Assembly: GCF_003937945.1 (NCBI RefSeq)
Contig: NZ_RSEC01000066.1
Span: 1-64,000, forward strand
Direction: 5' to 3'
Length of the DNA: 64,000 bases
From: Amycolatopsis eburnea
GTDB lineage: Bacteria; Actinomycetota; Actinomycetes; Mycobacteriales; Pseudonocardiaceae
Shown: positions 24,801 to 33,568 of the stretch, one piece after another
Numbering within the stretch: position 1 is the first letter of the stretch
Layout: each line of letters begins with the position of its first letter
Notes under the pieces: generated by a model
Seen by the model: the letters and a program-made list of their open reading frames with translations, nothing else
Database searches by the model: none
Told to the model about the DNA's origin: nothing
Program-made: the position numbers and the translations under genes

Positions 24801-26543
24801 ATGCGACGACGCAGATTCCCCGCCCGAATGTCCGTTTTCCTGGCCGCGCTGGCGGTTTCGGCCGGTTCGCTGGTCACCGCGGCCGCAACCGCGCAGGCCG
24901 CGACGCCGCTGCCCGCGCACGTGTTCGCGCCCTACTTCGAAGCCTGGACGGGGGAGAGCCCGGCCGCGCTGGCCCAGCAGTCCGGCGCCAAGCACCTCAC
25001 CATGGCGTTCATCCAGGCCGCCACCAAGGGCTCCTGCACCGTCTACTGGAACGGTGACACCGGGATGCCGATCGCGAACTCGACCTTCGGCGCCGACATC
25101 GCCACGATCCGCTCCCGCGGCGGCGACGTCATCCCGTCCTTCGGGGGCTACACCGCCGACAACACCGGCACCGAGATCGCCGACAGCTGCACCAGCGTCG
25201 ACTCCATCGCCGCCGCCTACGAAGCGGTGATCACCACCTACGACGTCCCGCGCCTCGACATGGACATCGAGGACAACTCCCTCACCAACACCGCCGGCAT
25301 CGACCGCCGCAACAAGGCCATCAAGAAGGTCCAGGACTGGGCCGCCGCAAGCGGCCGCTCCCTGCAGATCTCCTACACCCTGCCCACGACCACCCGCGGC
25401 CTCGCCGACAGCGGACTGGCCGTGCTGCGCAACGCCGTCAGCAACGGCACCCGCGTCGACGTGGTCAACCTGATGACCTTCGACTACTACGACAACGCCG
25501 CCCACCAGATGGCCACCGACACCCAGACCGCCGCCACCGGGCTGGTCTCCCAGCTCGCCGCGCTCTACCCCGGCAAGACGCAGGCGCAGCTGTGGGCGAG
25601 CGTCGGGGTCACCGAGATGATCGGCGTCGACGACTTCGGCCCCGCCGAGACGTTCACCACCGCCGACGCCGCCACCGTCTACAACTGGGCCGTCTCGAAG
25701 GGCATCAACGAGATCTCCTTCTGGGCGCTGCAGCGCGACAACGGCAGCTGCCCCGGCGGCGCCGCCGCGGACAACTGCTCCGGCATCGCCCAGGACACCT
25801 GGTTCTTCAGCCACGCCTTCGAACCCTTCACCGGCGGCACCTCGGTGCCCGGCAACGACTTCTCCGTCACCGCGAACCCGGCCTCGGCCGCCGTCGACCC
25901 CGGCAAGTCCGCCACCGCCACCATCACCACCGCGGTGACGTCCGGCTCCGCGCAGCAGGTCGCGCTGTCGGTCACCGGCGCGCCCGCCGGCGTCACGGCG
26001 TCGGTCACCCCGGGCACGGTGACCGCGGGCGGCACCGCGACCCTGTCGGTGAGCACCACGACCGCGGCCGTCCCCGGCGTCTACCCGCTGACCGTCACCG
26101 GCGCCGCCACCTCCGGCAGCCACAGCGCCACCTTCACCCTCACCGTGAACGGCACCCCGCCCGCCGGCGGCGTCGTCAACGGCGGCTTCGAAACCGGCGC
26201 GCTGAGCCCGTGGAGCGCCGCGGGTGACGCGATCGTCGCGTCCCCGGCCCACTCGGGCACGCACGCGCTGCAGGTCGTGCCCACCGCCTCGGCCACCGGC
26301 GAAGCGGCGCAGAACGTCACCCTCGCCCCCAACCACGCCTACACGCTCAAGGCGTGGGTCCAGGGCAGCTACGCCTACGTCGGCGTCCGCGGCGGGGCCA
26401 GCGCGAGCACCTGGACCTCCAGCAGCGGCTGGACCCAGCTGTCGGTGCCCTTCACCACCGGCGCGTCGGGCGCGGTGACCGTCTACGTCCACGGCTGGTA
26501 CGGCCAGAGCGCCCTCTACGCGGACGACTTCAGCATCAGCTGA
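24801..26543 (+). CDS. Secreted GH18 chitinase with C-terminal carbohydrate-binding domain
   Basis: A 580-residue exported enzyme. The signal peptide has an RRRRFPARMS basic start, a hydrophobic core and likely cleavage after AQA near residue 33. The GH18 domain follows, with the catalytic DMDIED (DxxDxDxE-type) near residue 155 and a retained FDYYDN motif. A bacterial Ig-like linker domain (residues ~350-455) and a C-terminal CBM4/9-like beta-sandwich starting at VVNGGFETG complete it. It hydrolyses chitin outside the cell. The DasR-type operator upstream implies induction by chitin products. A hairpin follows the stop. Confidence 0.92.
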   Translation: MRRRRFPARMSVFLAALAVSAGSLVTAAATAQAATPLPAHVFAPYFEAWTGESPAALAQQSGAKHLTMAFIQAATKGSCTVYWNGDTGMPIANSTFGADIATIRSRGGDVIPSFGGYTADNTGTEIADSCTSVDSIAAAYEAVITTYDVPRLDMDIEDNSLTNTAGIDRRNKAIKKVQDWAAASGRSLQISYTLPTTTRGLADSGLAVLRNAVSNGTRVDVVNLMTFDYYDNAAHQMATDTQTAATGLVSQLAALYPGKTQAQLWASVGVTEMIGVDDFGPAETFTTADAATVYNWAVSKGINEISFWALQRDNGSCPGGAAADNCSGIAQDTWFFSHAFEPFTGGTSVPGNDFSVTANPASAAVDPGKSATATITTAVTSGSAQQVALSVTGAPAGVTASVTPGTVTAGGTATLSVSTTTAAVPGVYPLTVTGAATSGSHSATFTLTVNGTPPAGGVVNGGFETGALSPWSAAGDAIVASPAHSGTHALQVVPTASATGEAAQNVTLAPNHAYTLKAWVQGSYAYVGVRGGASASTWTSSSGWTQLSVPFTTGASGAVTVYVHGWYGQSALYADDFSIS

Positions 26544-26551
26544 GCCGTCCG

Positions 26552-26595
26552 GCGGTGGCCCGGTTGCGCAAAGCGGAGGTTGGCCGGGCCGCCGC
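26552..26595 (+). terminator. Hairpin terminator after the chitinase gene
   Basis: Arms GCGGTGGCCCGG (26552-26563) and CCGGGCCGCCGC (26584-26595) pair over 12 positions with one G-T wobble, 9 nt after the stop codon. Confidence 0.55.
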
Positions 26596-26596
26596 G

Positions 26597-26628
26597 GGGC
26601 GAAAGACTCGCTTGAGGATCTTTCGCCC
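26597..26628. promoter_or_regulatory. Perfect 10-bp dyad in the leader of the CMD-family gene
   Basis: GGGCGAAAGA (26597-26606) and TCTTTCGCCC (26619-26628) flank 12 nt directly upstream of the AGGAGG ribosome site. It may be an operator, a leader hairpin, or a second part of the chitinase terminator. Confidence 0.4.
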
Positions 26629-26644
26629 TCAGCCAGGAGGACCG

Positions 26645-27187
26645 ATGCCGCACATCCCGCTCGACCCGGCCCTGCCCGGGATCTCCGCCCTGTTCGCCTA
26701 CCGGCCGGAGACCGCGACGCCGCTCGGGCAGCTGGCCGAGGTGCTGCTGCGCGGTCCCAACTCCCTCAGCGTCGGCGAACGCGAGCTGATCGCCGCCGTC
26801 GTGTCCAACGGCAACGAGTGCCGCTTCTGCACCGGCAGCCACGCCGCCGCGGCCGCCGAAACCCTCGACGGCGGCCGCGCGGTGGTCGACGCCGCGTGCG
26901 GCGGGATCGACGACGCCCCGGTGTCGGCGAAGATCAAGGCGCTGCTGTGGATCGCCCTCGCCGTCCGCGAAACCGGGCGCGCGGTCACCGACGAACTCGT
27001 CGCCGCCGCCCGCGCCGAGGGCGCCACGGACGTCGAGATCCACGACACCGTGCTGATCGCGGCGTCGTTCTGCCTGTTCAACCGGTACGTCGACGGTCTC
27101 GCCACGGTCGCTCCCGACGACCAGGCCGTCTACGACCAGATCGGCAAGCGCCTCGCCGTCGACGGCTACGCCCGCCTAGGGAACTAG
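26645..27187 (+). CDS. Carboxymuconolactone decarboxylase / AhpD-like peroxidase-related protein
   Basis: A 180-residue all-alpha CMD-fold protein. It has the redox motif ECRFCTGSH near residue 58, with two cysteines and the downstream His of the AhpD proton-relay type, which points to hydroperoxide reduction rather than lactone decarboxylation. CCAGGAGG lies 5 nt before the ATG. The protein ends 12 nt inside the convergent dehydrogenase gene. It sits beside an intradiol dioxygenase cluster, so a pathway role cannot be excluded. Confidence 0.85.
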   Translation: MPHIPLDPALPGISALFAYRPETATPLGQLAEVLLRGPNSLSVGERELIAAVVSNGNECRFCTGSHAAAAAETLDGGRAVVDAACGGIDDAPVSAKIKALLWIALAVRETGRAVTDELVAAARAEGATDVEIHDTVLIAASFCLFNRYVDGLATVAPDDQAVYDQIGKRLAVDGYARLGN

Positions 27188-28129
27188 CACCACGCGGCCC
27201 GGGCGGGTCCACGCGCGGGCCGCGTCCTGCAGCGCGACCCGCGCGTAGTCGACGGTGAGGGCCCCGGTCAGCGCGTGCCCGACCACCGTCAGGAGCGCGT
27301 CGCGGCGCTCGTCCGCGCTGAGTTCGTTGTTCGTGTAGCCCCGCACGCGCAGCGACCGGCTGCGCAGCACGGCCGACGACAGCGGGCTCTGCTCGCCGGC
27401 GGAACTGCCGAGGTTCACCAGGCGCCCGCCCGGGCGCAGCGCGTGCAGCGCCGCGGCGGCCGGGAGCCCCCACACCGGGTCGATCACCAGGTCCGCGGGG
27501 TGTTCGCCGAGCCGCCGCGCCAGGCTGCCGACGTCGTCGCCTGCTTCGAGCCGGACCGTCGAGTCCGCGCCGAGCCGCTCGGCCCGCTCGAGCGCGGCCG
27601 CCGAGCGCGCGCACGCGACGACGTGCCCCGCGCCGGCCACCCGCGCCAGCTGGATCGCCGACTGGCCGACGACCCCGCCGGCCCCGAGCACCAGCACCGT
27701 TTCCCCCGCGGCGAGTTCCCCGGTCCCGGTCAGGCACCGCCACGCCGCGACCGCCGACAGCCCGAGCGCCGCCACCAGCGCGTGGTCGGCGCCCGGCGGC
27801 AGGACGACCACGTCGGCGGCCGCCACCGCGACGTGCTCGGCCATGCTGCCGTCCCCGGGGAGCATGCCCGCGGCGGTCGCGAACCAGACCGGCGTGCCCG
27901 CCGGGTGCGTCGGCGCCGGCCGCGTCAGCACGCCGACCCCCTGCACCCCCGGCACGTACGGCGTCGCCGGGCGGCCGAAGTAGGACGTGCCCGACGCGCA
28001 GAGCACGTCCAGCGGGGTGATCGGGGCCGCCGTGACGCTGACCGCGACCTCCGCCGGCCCCGGTTCGGGCGCCGGCCGGTCGGTCACCACCGGCGGCTCG
28101 CCCGCCACCCGGATCTCCGCGGCGCGCAC
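27176..28129 (-). CDS. Zinc-type alcohol dehydrogenase / quinone oxidoreductase family protein
   Basis: The 317-residue MDR enzyme has a GroES-like N-terminal half and the nucleotide-binding VLVLGAGGVVGQSAIQLAR near residue 140. No structural zinc cysteines are seen, so an enone or quinone reductase activity is likely. It is the last gene of the minus-strand cluster (CoA transferase, citryl-CoA-lyase-like, intradiol dioxygenase, this gene), 6 nt after the dioxygenase. In such a cluster it could reduce a ring-cleavage product such as maleylacetate, which is inferred. Confidence 0.85.
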   Translation of the reverse strand: MRAAEIRVAGEPPVVTDRPAPEPGPAEVAVSVTAAPITPLDVLCASGTSYFGRPATPYVPGVQGVGVLTRPAPTHPAGTPVWFATAAGMLPGDGSMAEHVAVAAADVVVLPPGADHALVAALGLSAVAAWRCLTGTGELAAGETVLVLGAGGVVGQSAIQLARVAGAGHVVACARSAAALERAERLGADSTVRLEAGDDVGSLARRLGEHPADLVIDPVWGLPAAAALHALRPGGRLVNLGSSAGEQSPLSSAVLRSRSLRVRGYTNNELSADERRDALLTVVGHALTGALTVDYARVALQDAARAWTRPGRVVLVP

Positions 28130-28135
28130 CGCGGG

Positions 28136-28996
28136 TCACACGGGCTGGAGGACGAAGTCGTACCGCGCCTCGAGCCACGGCGCGGCGCAGTGCCCGCCCT
28201 CCGGCGTCGGCCTGGGCTCGCGGGACTCGAAGGCGACGACCAGTTCCTGCTTGGTGCCGAACACGACGTCGGTGTCGAGGTACTCGGCCCCCTCCTGGAA
28301 CAGGTGCGTGATCAGCGGCTCGTAGCCGGCCGCGTTGATCAGGAAGTGCACGTGCGCGGGTCGGAAGTGGCTGATGTCGGTACCGCGGATCAGCGCGCCG
28401 ACCGGGCCGTCCATCGGGATCGAGTAACCCTTCGGCGCGATCGTGCGCAGGCAGTAGGTCCCGTCGGCGCGGCTGGTGTACTTCGCGCGCAGCCGGGCTT
28501 CGTCGACGTCCGGGATCTGCGACTCGTACGCGCCTTCCTCGTCGGCCTGCCACACGTCCAGCACCGCGCCGGCGACGGGGGAGCCGTCCAGCCCCGTGAC
28601 GGTGCCGGTGATGTAGAGCGGAGTGCCGGGCAGGCCGTCGGACATGTCCCCGCCGAACTCCTTCTCGGGGGAGCCGTCGATGTGGAACGGGCCGAGCACG
28701 GTGGCCGGGGTCGCCTTCGCGTCGAAGGCGTGGTTCATCTGCACCACCAGCATGCTCAGCCCGAGCACGTCGGAGGCGAGGATGAACTCCTCCCGCTTCT
28801 CGTCGCTGATCTGCCCGGTTTCGGTGAGCCACCGCATCGCGGCCATCCACTCGGTCTCGCTCAGCCGCACTTCGCGGGCAAAAGCGTGCAGGTGGCGCAC
28901 CAGCGCGGCCAGCACCTGCGCCGTCCGCGGGTCGTGCGCGCTCGACCAGCGCGCCGCGGCCAGCTCGGTGATGTTGTCCTCGGTGACGAGCCGCAT
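28136..28996 (-). CDS. Intradiol ring-cleavage dioxygenase (catechol/hydroxyquinol 1,2-dioxygenase type)
   Basis: The 286-residue protein has an N-terminal helical dimerisation domain (residues ~1-95) and the catalytic domain starting at GPFHIDGSP. Likely Fe(III) ligands are the Tyr in GAYESQIP and in RTIAPKGYSIP, and the two His in FRPAHVHF near residue 220. These enzymes split catechols or hydroxyquinol between the hydroxyls with O2. It is co-transcribed with a citrate-synthase-like gene (11 nt gap) and the dehydrogenase downstream, under the IclR operator at 30967-30981. Confidence 0.9.
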   Translation of the reverse strand: MRLVTEDNITELAAARWSSAHDPRTAQVLAALVRHLHAFAREVRLSETEWMAAMRWLTETGQISDEKREEFILASDVLGLSMLVVQMNHAFDAKATPATVLGPFHIDGSPEKEFGGDMSDGLPGTPLYITGTVTGLDGSPVAGAVLDVWQADEEGAYESQIPDVDEARLRAKYTSRADGTYCLRTIAPKGYSIPMDGPVGALIRGTDISHFRPAHVHFLINAAGYEPLITHLFQEGAEYLDTDVVFGTKQELVVAFESREPRPTPEGGHCAAPWLEARYDFVLQPV

Positions 28997-29007
28997 CGGC
29001 GTTCCTC

Positions 29008-29799
29008 TCAGGGTTCGGGGTCCGGCGGGACCGGCCGGTTGTTCAGGTCGACCGACAGGAAGATGTCGTTGGCGACGGGGTGGCGCAGCTCCTCGGCGAG
29101 CTGACCGATCAGCCCGGCGGTCCGGGCCAGCAGCGCGAACCCGCGCAGCAGCGGCAGCGGCAGCCCGAGGTCGGCCAGCGCCGCGCCGCAGACACCCGCG
29201 CCGTTGAGCGGCAGCGTCTTCCCGAGCACCCGGGGGTGCACCCGGCCGATCGCGGCGAACAGCTCCAGGTGCGGGCCGCGCAGGCCCTCCTCGTCGGCGA
29301 TCGCGAACAGCCGGCGGGTGCGCGGGTCGCCGTCCTTGTGCACGTGGTGCCCGAGCCCCGGGACGAACTTCTTCGCCGCACGCTGCGTTTTCACCGTCTC
29401 GAGCGCGAGCGCGTCCCAGCCCGCTTCGTCGGTGGGCCGCTCGGCGCCGTCGAGGACGTCGTGCAGGAACCGGCCGCAGTCCTCGGTGACGCCGAGGAAC
29501 CGCGACCCGCCGCCCAGCAGCCCGGCGGCGAGCGCGCCCTGCACGGAGTCGGGGGCGGACAGGTAGGTCAGCCGGGTGACGATCGCGGTCGGGGTGAACC
29601 CGTGGTCGGCGAGCGCGGCCAGTACCGCTTCGAAGACGCGAGTCTCCCCTGTGGACGGACGGCGTTGCGTCGCCAGCCAGAAGGCGAGTTCGCCGAAGCC
29701 GACCGACCCCATCACGTCCTCGGCGAGGTCCTGGCCGAGCAGCGTGATCTTGTCCTTCGTGGACGAACCCAGCGCGGTTTCGTAAGCCGGGTCAGGCAT
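29008..29799 (-). CDS. Citrate synthase-like citryl-CoA lyase
   Basis: A 263-residue citrate-synthase-fold protein, much shorter than citrate synthase (about 370-430). It keeps the active-site segment VPGLGHHVHKDGDPRTRRL and helices around LPLNGAGVCGAALADLG. Short proteins of this type are citryl-CoA lyases or related C-C lyases that cleave a 3-hydroxy-acyl-CoA to acetyl-CoA and an oxo-acid. It overlaps the CoA-transferase gene by 8 nt, which fits activation of a hydroxy-acid to its CoA ester followed by cleavage. Confidence 0.82.
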   Translation of the reverse strand: MPDPAYETALGSSTKDKITLLGQDLAEDVMGSVGFGELAFWLATQRRPSTGETRVFEAVLAALADHGFTPTAIVTRLTYLSAPDSVQGALAAGLLGGGSRFLGVTEDCGRFLHDVLDGAERPTDEAGWDALALETVKTQRAAKKFVPGLGHHVHKDGDPRTRRLFAIADEEGLRGPHLELFAAIGRVHPRVLGKTLPLNGAGVCGAALADLGLPLPLLRGFALLARTAGLIGQLAEELRHPVANDIFLSVDLNNRPVPPDPEP

Positions 29800-30949
29800 T
29801 TCGCTCCTCCGTCAGCCAGGCGCGCAGCTCGGCGCCGTGTTCGTCGAGTTCCGGCGGCGGCAGCCGGTAGGCGGCGGGGGTCGCGGAGAACCGGATCGGG
29901 TGGCGCGTGGTCGGGACGGCGCGGTCACCCTCGCCGACCTCGACGACCGGATCGAGCCCGAACCGCTCGGCCATCGCGAACCCGCCGTCGATGGTGTTGA
30001 TCGGTCCACACGGGACACTGACCTTCGTCAGCGCCTCGAACCACTCCACCGCGCCCCGCGTTTTCAGCCGCTCGACGAGCAGCGGCCGCAGTTCCTCGCG
30101 GTTCTTCGTCCGGTCGGCGTTGCGGGCGAACCGCGGGTCGTCGGGTACCCCGGGCAGGTCCAGGACGTCGCACAGCCGGCGGAACTGCCCGTCGTTGGCC
30201 GCGGCGACGATCAGGTCGGCGTCCGCGGTGGGCAGCGGTTCGTAGGGGAAGACACTGGGGTGGGCGTTGCCCATCCGGTACGGGACCACCCCGCCGGCGG
30301 CGTAGGCGGAGCTGTGGTTGACCAGCCCGGTCAGCGCCGAGGACAGCAGGTTGACCTCGACGTGCTGCCCCTCGCCGGTCGCGTCCCGGTGGCGCAGCGC
30401 GGCGAGGATGCCGATCACCGCGTGGTTGCCCGCCATCACGTCGAACACCGAGATCCCCGCCCGGTACGGCGGGCCGTCCGGATCGCCGGTCAGGCTCATC
30501 AGCCCCGAGATCGCCTGCACCATCAGGTCGTAGCCGGGTACGTGGCGCCCTTCGCCCGAGCCGAACCCGCTGATCGAGGCGTAGACGCTGCGGGGGTTGG
30601 CTTCCCGGACGGCGGCGTAGTCCAGGCCGTACTTCGCCAGGCCACCGGGCTTGAAGTTCTCGATCAGCACGTCCGCACGGGCCGCCAGCTCGCGCGCGAC
30701 GGCGGCGTCGGCTTCGTCGCGCAGATCCAGGGCGATCGACCGCTTGCCGCGGTTGACGCCGAGGTAGTAGGTGGAGACGTCCCCGCGTACGGGAGGCATC
30801 CACGTACGGGTCTCGTCGCCCTGGGGTCCTTCGACCTTGACGACGTCGGCGCCCATGTCCGCGAGCAGCATCGTGGCGTACGGGCCGGCGAGCACCCGGG
30901 AGAAGTCCGCGACCAGCAGCCCGGACAGCGGACCCTCGGGTCGTTCCAC
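29792..30949 (-). CDS. CaiB/BaiF (class III) CoA transferase
   Basis: A class III CoA transferase of 385 residues. The family start GLLVADFSRVLAGPYATMLLADMGADVVKVE and the segment DLMVQAISGLMSLTGDPDGPP are seen, and a likely catalytic Asp lies in FDVMAGNHAVIGI near residue 170. It moves CoA between carboxylic acids, activating a substrate for the lyase encoded next. The GTG at 30949 is chosen because GGAGG stands 6 nt upstream; an ATG five codons earlier is possible. First gene of the minus-strand operon, with an IclR-type palindrome 18-32 bp upstream. Confidence 0.9.
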   Translation of the reverse strand: MERPEGPLSGLLVADFSRVLAGPYATMLLADMGADVVKVEGPQGDETRTWMPPVRGDVSTYYLGVNRGKRSIALDLRDEADAAVARELAARADVLIENFKPGGLAKYGLDYAAVREANPRSVYASISGFGSGEGRHVPGYDLMVQAISGLMSLTGDPDGPPYRAGISVFDVMAGNHAVIGILAALRHRDATGEGQHVEVNLLSSALTGLVNHSSAYAAGGVVPYRMGNAHPSVFPYEPLPTADADLIVAAANDGQFRRLCDVLDLPGVPDDPRFARNADRTKNREELRPLLVERLKTRGAVEWFEALTKVSVPCGPINTIDGGFAMAERFGLDPVVEVGEGDRAVPTTRHPIRFSATPAAYRLPPPELDEHGAELRAWLTEERNA

Positions 30950-30966
30950 GCAACGCCTCCACATCT

Positions 30967-30981
30967 GTCCGTCTGACGGAC
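30967..30981. promoter_or_regulatory. IclR-type operator GTCCGTCTGACGGAC
   Basis: Perfect 7-1-7 palindrome just upstream of the CoA-transferase operon. The same element with one change occurs at 32114-32128 before the amidohydrolase gene. The IclR gene lies between them. Confidence 0.75.
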
Positions 30982-31078
30982 TAATGTCCGCAGTCTGCTC
31001 CGGAGTGGGGACGCGGTCAAGGAGCGGGGCGGCAGCCCGCCGGCAAAGTCGCGCAGCACGGCCGATCGGCCACCCGCG

Positions 31079-31135
31079 ATGTCATGAAAGGGTCGTTCAC
31101 CTCGTCAGACGACATGAACGACCCTTTCATGACAT
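31079..31135. repeat. Hairpin repeat with 21-bp arms, type C
   Basis: Perfect inverted repeat: arms 31079-31099 and 31115-31135 around a 15-nt loop. The arm contains TCATGAAAGGGTCGTTCA. It lies in the gap between the CoA-transferase promoter and the 3' end of the IclR gene. It shares the core TGAANGNCNCNTTC with types A and B. Confidence 0.9.
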
Positions 31136-31209
31136 TCCGTGGCGCCGGGCAGACCACGTGGCCAGGCACTTTGCCGGGCCCCCCGACCTTCGGGCCGGGC
31201 GGCGCGCGG

Positions 31210-32019
31210 TCACCGAGCGGCGGGGACCGTGACGTGCGGGACGGTGTCCAGCCGGGCGAAGTCCGCGCTGATCTCCCCGGCGGTCTGCAGCAGCAGCGGC
31301 AGGTGGCGCTCCAGCAGCTTCTCCACCGGCGTCTCGGCGGCGTGGCAGTTGACGTTCACCCCGGCGATCACCCGCCCGGACCCGTCGCGCAGCGGCGCGG
31401 CCACCGACCGGATGCCCGGGGCGAGCTGCTCGTCGGTCAGCGCCCAGCCCCGCGCGCGGACTTCGCGCAGCTCGGCGTCGCGTTCGGCGCGGTCGGGCTG
31501 CCAGCGCGGCACCAGCCCGGACCGGGTCGGCTCGGCCAGCACCGCCTCCAGCTCGTCCGGCGGCAGCGCGGCCAGCTGGACCTTGCCCAGCGACGTCGGC
31601 AGCGCCGGGAACCGGGTGCCGATCTGCACGGCGAGCGCGACGATCTTCGGGACCGCCACCCGTGCGACGTAGACGATGTCCGAGCCGTCGAGCTGGGCGA
31701 TCGAGCACGACTCGTTCGTGCGCGCGACCAGGCGTTCCAGGTGCGGGCGCGCGACGTCCCACAGCCCGGTCGAACGCACGTAGGCGACGCCGAGGTCGAG
31801 CACGCGCGGGGTGAGCGCGTAGTCGCGCCCGTCGGTGCGGACGTACCCGAGCTCTTCGAGGGTGAGCAGGATCCGGCGCGCGGTCGGGCGGGCCAGGCCG
31901 GTGGCGGTGGCGACCTCGGCGAGCGTCATCGCCGGGCGGCCCGGCCGGAACGCCGTGATCACGTCGAGCCCGCGGGCCAGCGCCTCGATGAAGTCGGGAC
32001 CGGTTCCCTCGCGTGGCAT
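31210..32019 (-). CDS. IclR-family transcriptional regulator
   Basis: A 269-residue IclR protein with an N-terminal winged helix (ALARGLDVITAFRPGRPAMT, then VATATGLARPTARRILLTLEELGYV) and a C-terminal effector-binding domain ending near NVNCHAAETPVEKLLERHLPLL. Members such as PcaR and PobR control aromatic-acid catabolism. The ATG at 32019 is chosen; a longer in-frame version would cross the amidohydrolase promoter. It lies between two sets of genes that both carry the palindrome GTCCGTCTGRCGGAC in front of them and is the obvious regulator. Confidence 0.92.
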   Translation of the reverse strand: MPREGTGPDFIEALARGLDVITAFRPGRPAMTLAEVATATGLARPTARRILLTLEELGYVRTDGRDYALTPRVLDLGVAYVRSTGLWDVARPHLERLVARTNESCSIAQLDGSDIVYVARVAVPKIVALAVQIGTRFPALPTSLGKVQLAALPPDELEAVLAEPTRSGLVPRWQPDRAERDAELREVRARGWALTDEQLAPGIRSVAAPLRDGSGRVIAGVNVNCHAAETPVEKLLERHLPLLLQTAGEISADFARLDTVPHVTVPAAR

Positions 32020-32113
32020 GCGCCACCTCCCTCTCCGATGGTCCTCACGGCAGCGTAGCGGCGGGGATTGACACCGGCTCGGTGCTGGACGAAAGTGGCG
32101 GCACCCATCTGAT

Positions 32114-32128
32114 GTCCGTCTGGCGGAC
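32114..32128. promoter_or_regulatory. IclR-type operator GTCCGTCTGGCGGAC
   Basis: 14 of 15 bases match the perfect palindrome at 30967-30981. It is 25 bp upstream of the amidohydrolase ATG and 95 bp upstream of the divergent IclR start, so it could control both. Confidence 0.75.
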
Positions 32129-32152
32129 GAGTGTACGCAACTGGAGGCAGTG

Positions 32153-33562
32153 ATGAGCGGATCGATCGTCCTGCGCGGTGGCACGGTCTTGGCCGACGCT
32201 CACCGGGTGCTGCCGGGCGAAGACGTCCTCGTCACCGGCGACCGGATCGCCGGCATCGGACCCGCGCTCGAGGTCCCGGCGGGCACCGAGGAGATCGACG
32301 CGACCGGCGGGCTGGTCATGCCGGGGATGATCGACACCCACCGGCACCTGTGGCAGACGGCCATGCGCGGCTACGGCGCCGACTGGACGCTCACGCAGTA
32401 CTTCGTCTGGTACTACCTCGAATGGGGCAAGGTGTTCCGCCCCGAAGACATCTACGCGGGCAACCTGCTCGGCGCCTGGGAAGCGCTCGAAGCCGGCGTC
32501 ACGACCACAGTGGACTGGTCCCACGGCCTGCAGACCACCCAGCACGCCGACGCGGCGGCCGACGCGCTCGAAGCCGTGCCCGGGCGGTTCGTGCTGGCCT
32601 ACGGCAACATCCAGGACGCGCCGGCGAACTGGACCGGCACCCCGGAGTTCCGCGACTTCGTCTCCCGCCGCACCGGCGGCGACCTCGGTTTCCAGCTCGC
32701 GTTCGACGTCACCGGCGACCCGGCGTTCCCGGAGAAGCCGGCGTTCGAAGTGGCCCGCGACCTGGGCGTCCCGGTCACCACGCACGCGGGCGTGTGGGGC
32801 GCGACCGGCGACGACGGCATCCGCCTGATGCACGACAACGGGTTCATGACCCCGGAGACGATCTACGTCCACGGCGCGTCCCTGTCGGCGGACTCCTACC
32901 ACCGCATCGCCGCGACCGGCGGCTCGGTGTCGGTGTCCACCGAGAGCGAGCAGAGCGCCGGCCAGGGCTACCCGCCCACCTGGGCCCTGCGCCAGTACGG
33001 CATCCCGGTGTCGCTGTCGATGGACACCTCGGTCTGGTGGAGCGGCGACCTGTTCTCCGCGATGCGCGCCACCCTCGGCGCGGACCGCTCCCGCGAGCAC
33101 CTGGAAGCCCACGCGAAGGGCGAAACGGTGACGCACGCGGCCCTGCGCGCGGAGCAGGTGGTGGACTGGGCCACCCGCGGCGGCGCCCACGCACTCGGCC
33201 GCACCGATCTGGGCACCCTCGAGGTCGGCAAGAAGGCGGACGTGGTCCTGCTGAAGAACGACGACTCCCCGGCCTCGTTCCCCCTCTTGAACCCGTACGG
33301 CCACGTGGCCTTCCAAGCCCAGCGCGGCGACGTCCACACGGTCCTGGTCGACGGCCGCGTGGTGAAGCGCGACGGCCGCCTGGTGGGCGCGGACCTCCCG
33401 GCGCTCCGCCGCCGCGTGGAGGCGACGGTGGAGCACCTGCGGTCCCAGCTGGGCGAGGAAGCGTGGCGGCAGGGGATGAACCCGGACGTGCCGGAGACGA
33501 AGATCCTGGACAACCCGTACACGTACACGACCTACCAGAGCGACACCACCCACGGCGGCTGA
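32153..33562 (+). CDS. Amidohydrolase (cytosine/guanine deaminase, AtzB/TrzN-like)
   Basis: The 469-residue TIM-barrel metalloenzyme has the metal-binding THRHLWQT (in place of HxH, HRH) near residue 63, a His in VTTHAGVWG near residue 205, HGASLS near residue 240 and a metal Asp near MDTSVWW. The family hydrolyses C-N or C-Cl bonds of heterocycles (s-triazines, cytosine, guanine, 8-oxoguanine). ATG 32153 has GGAGG 5 nt upstream. It shares an IclR operator with the dioxygenase/CoA-transferase operon, so a joint pathway for an N-containing aromatic compound is plausible but inferred. Confidence 0.88.
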   Translation: MSGSIVLRGGTVLADAHRVLPGEDVLVTGDRIAGIGPALEVPAGTEEIDATGGLVMPGMIDTHRHLWQTAMRGYGADWTLTQYFVWYYLEWGKVFRPEDIYAGNLLGAWEALEAGVTTTVDWSHGLQTTQHADAAADALEAVPGRFVLAYGNIQDAPANWTGTPEFRDFVSRRTGGDLGFQLAFDVTGDPAFPEKPAFEVARDLGVPVTTHAGVWGATGDDGIRLMHDNGFMTPETIYVHGASLSADSYHRIAATGGSVSVSTESEQSAGQGYPPTWALRQYGIPVSLSMDTSVWWSGDLFSAMRATLGADRSREHLEAHAKGETVTHAALRAEQVVDWATRGGAHALGRTDLGTLEVGKKADVVLLKNDDSPASFPLLNPYGHVAFQAQRGDVHTVLVDGRVVKRDGRLVGADLPALRRRVEATVEHLRSQLGEEAWRQGMNPDVPETKILDNPYTYTTYQSDTTHGG

Positions 33563-33568
33563 GCCCCT

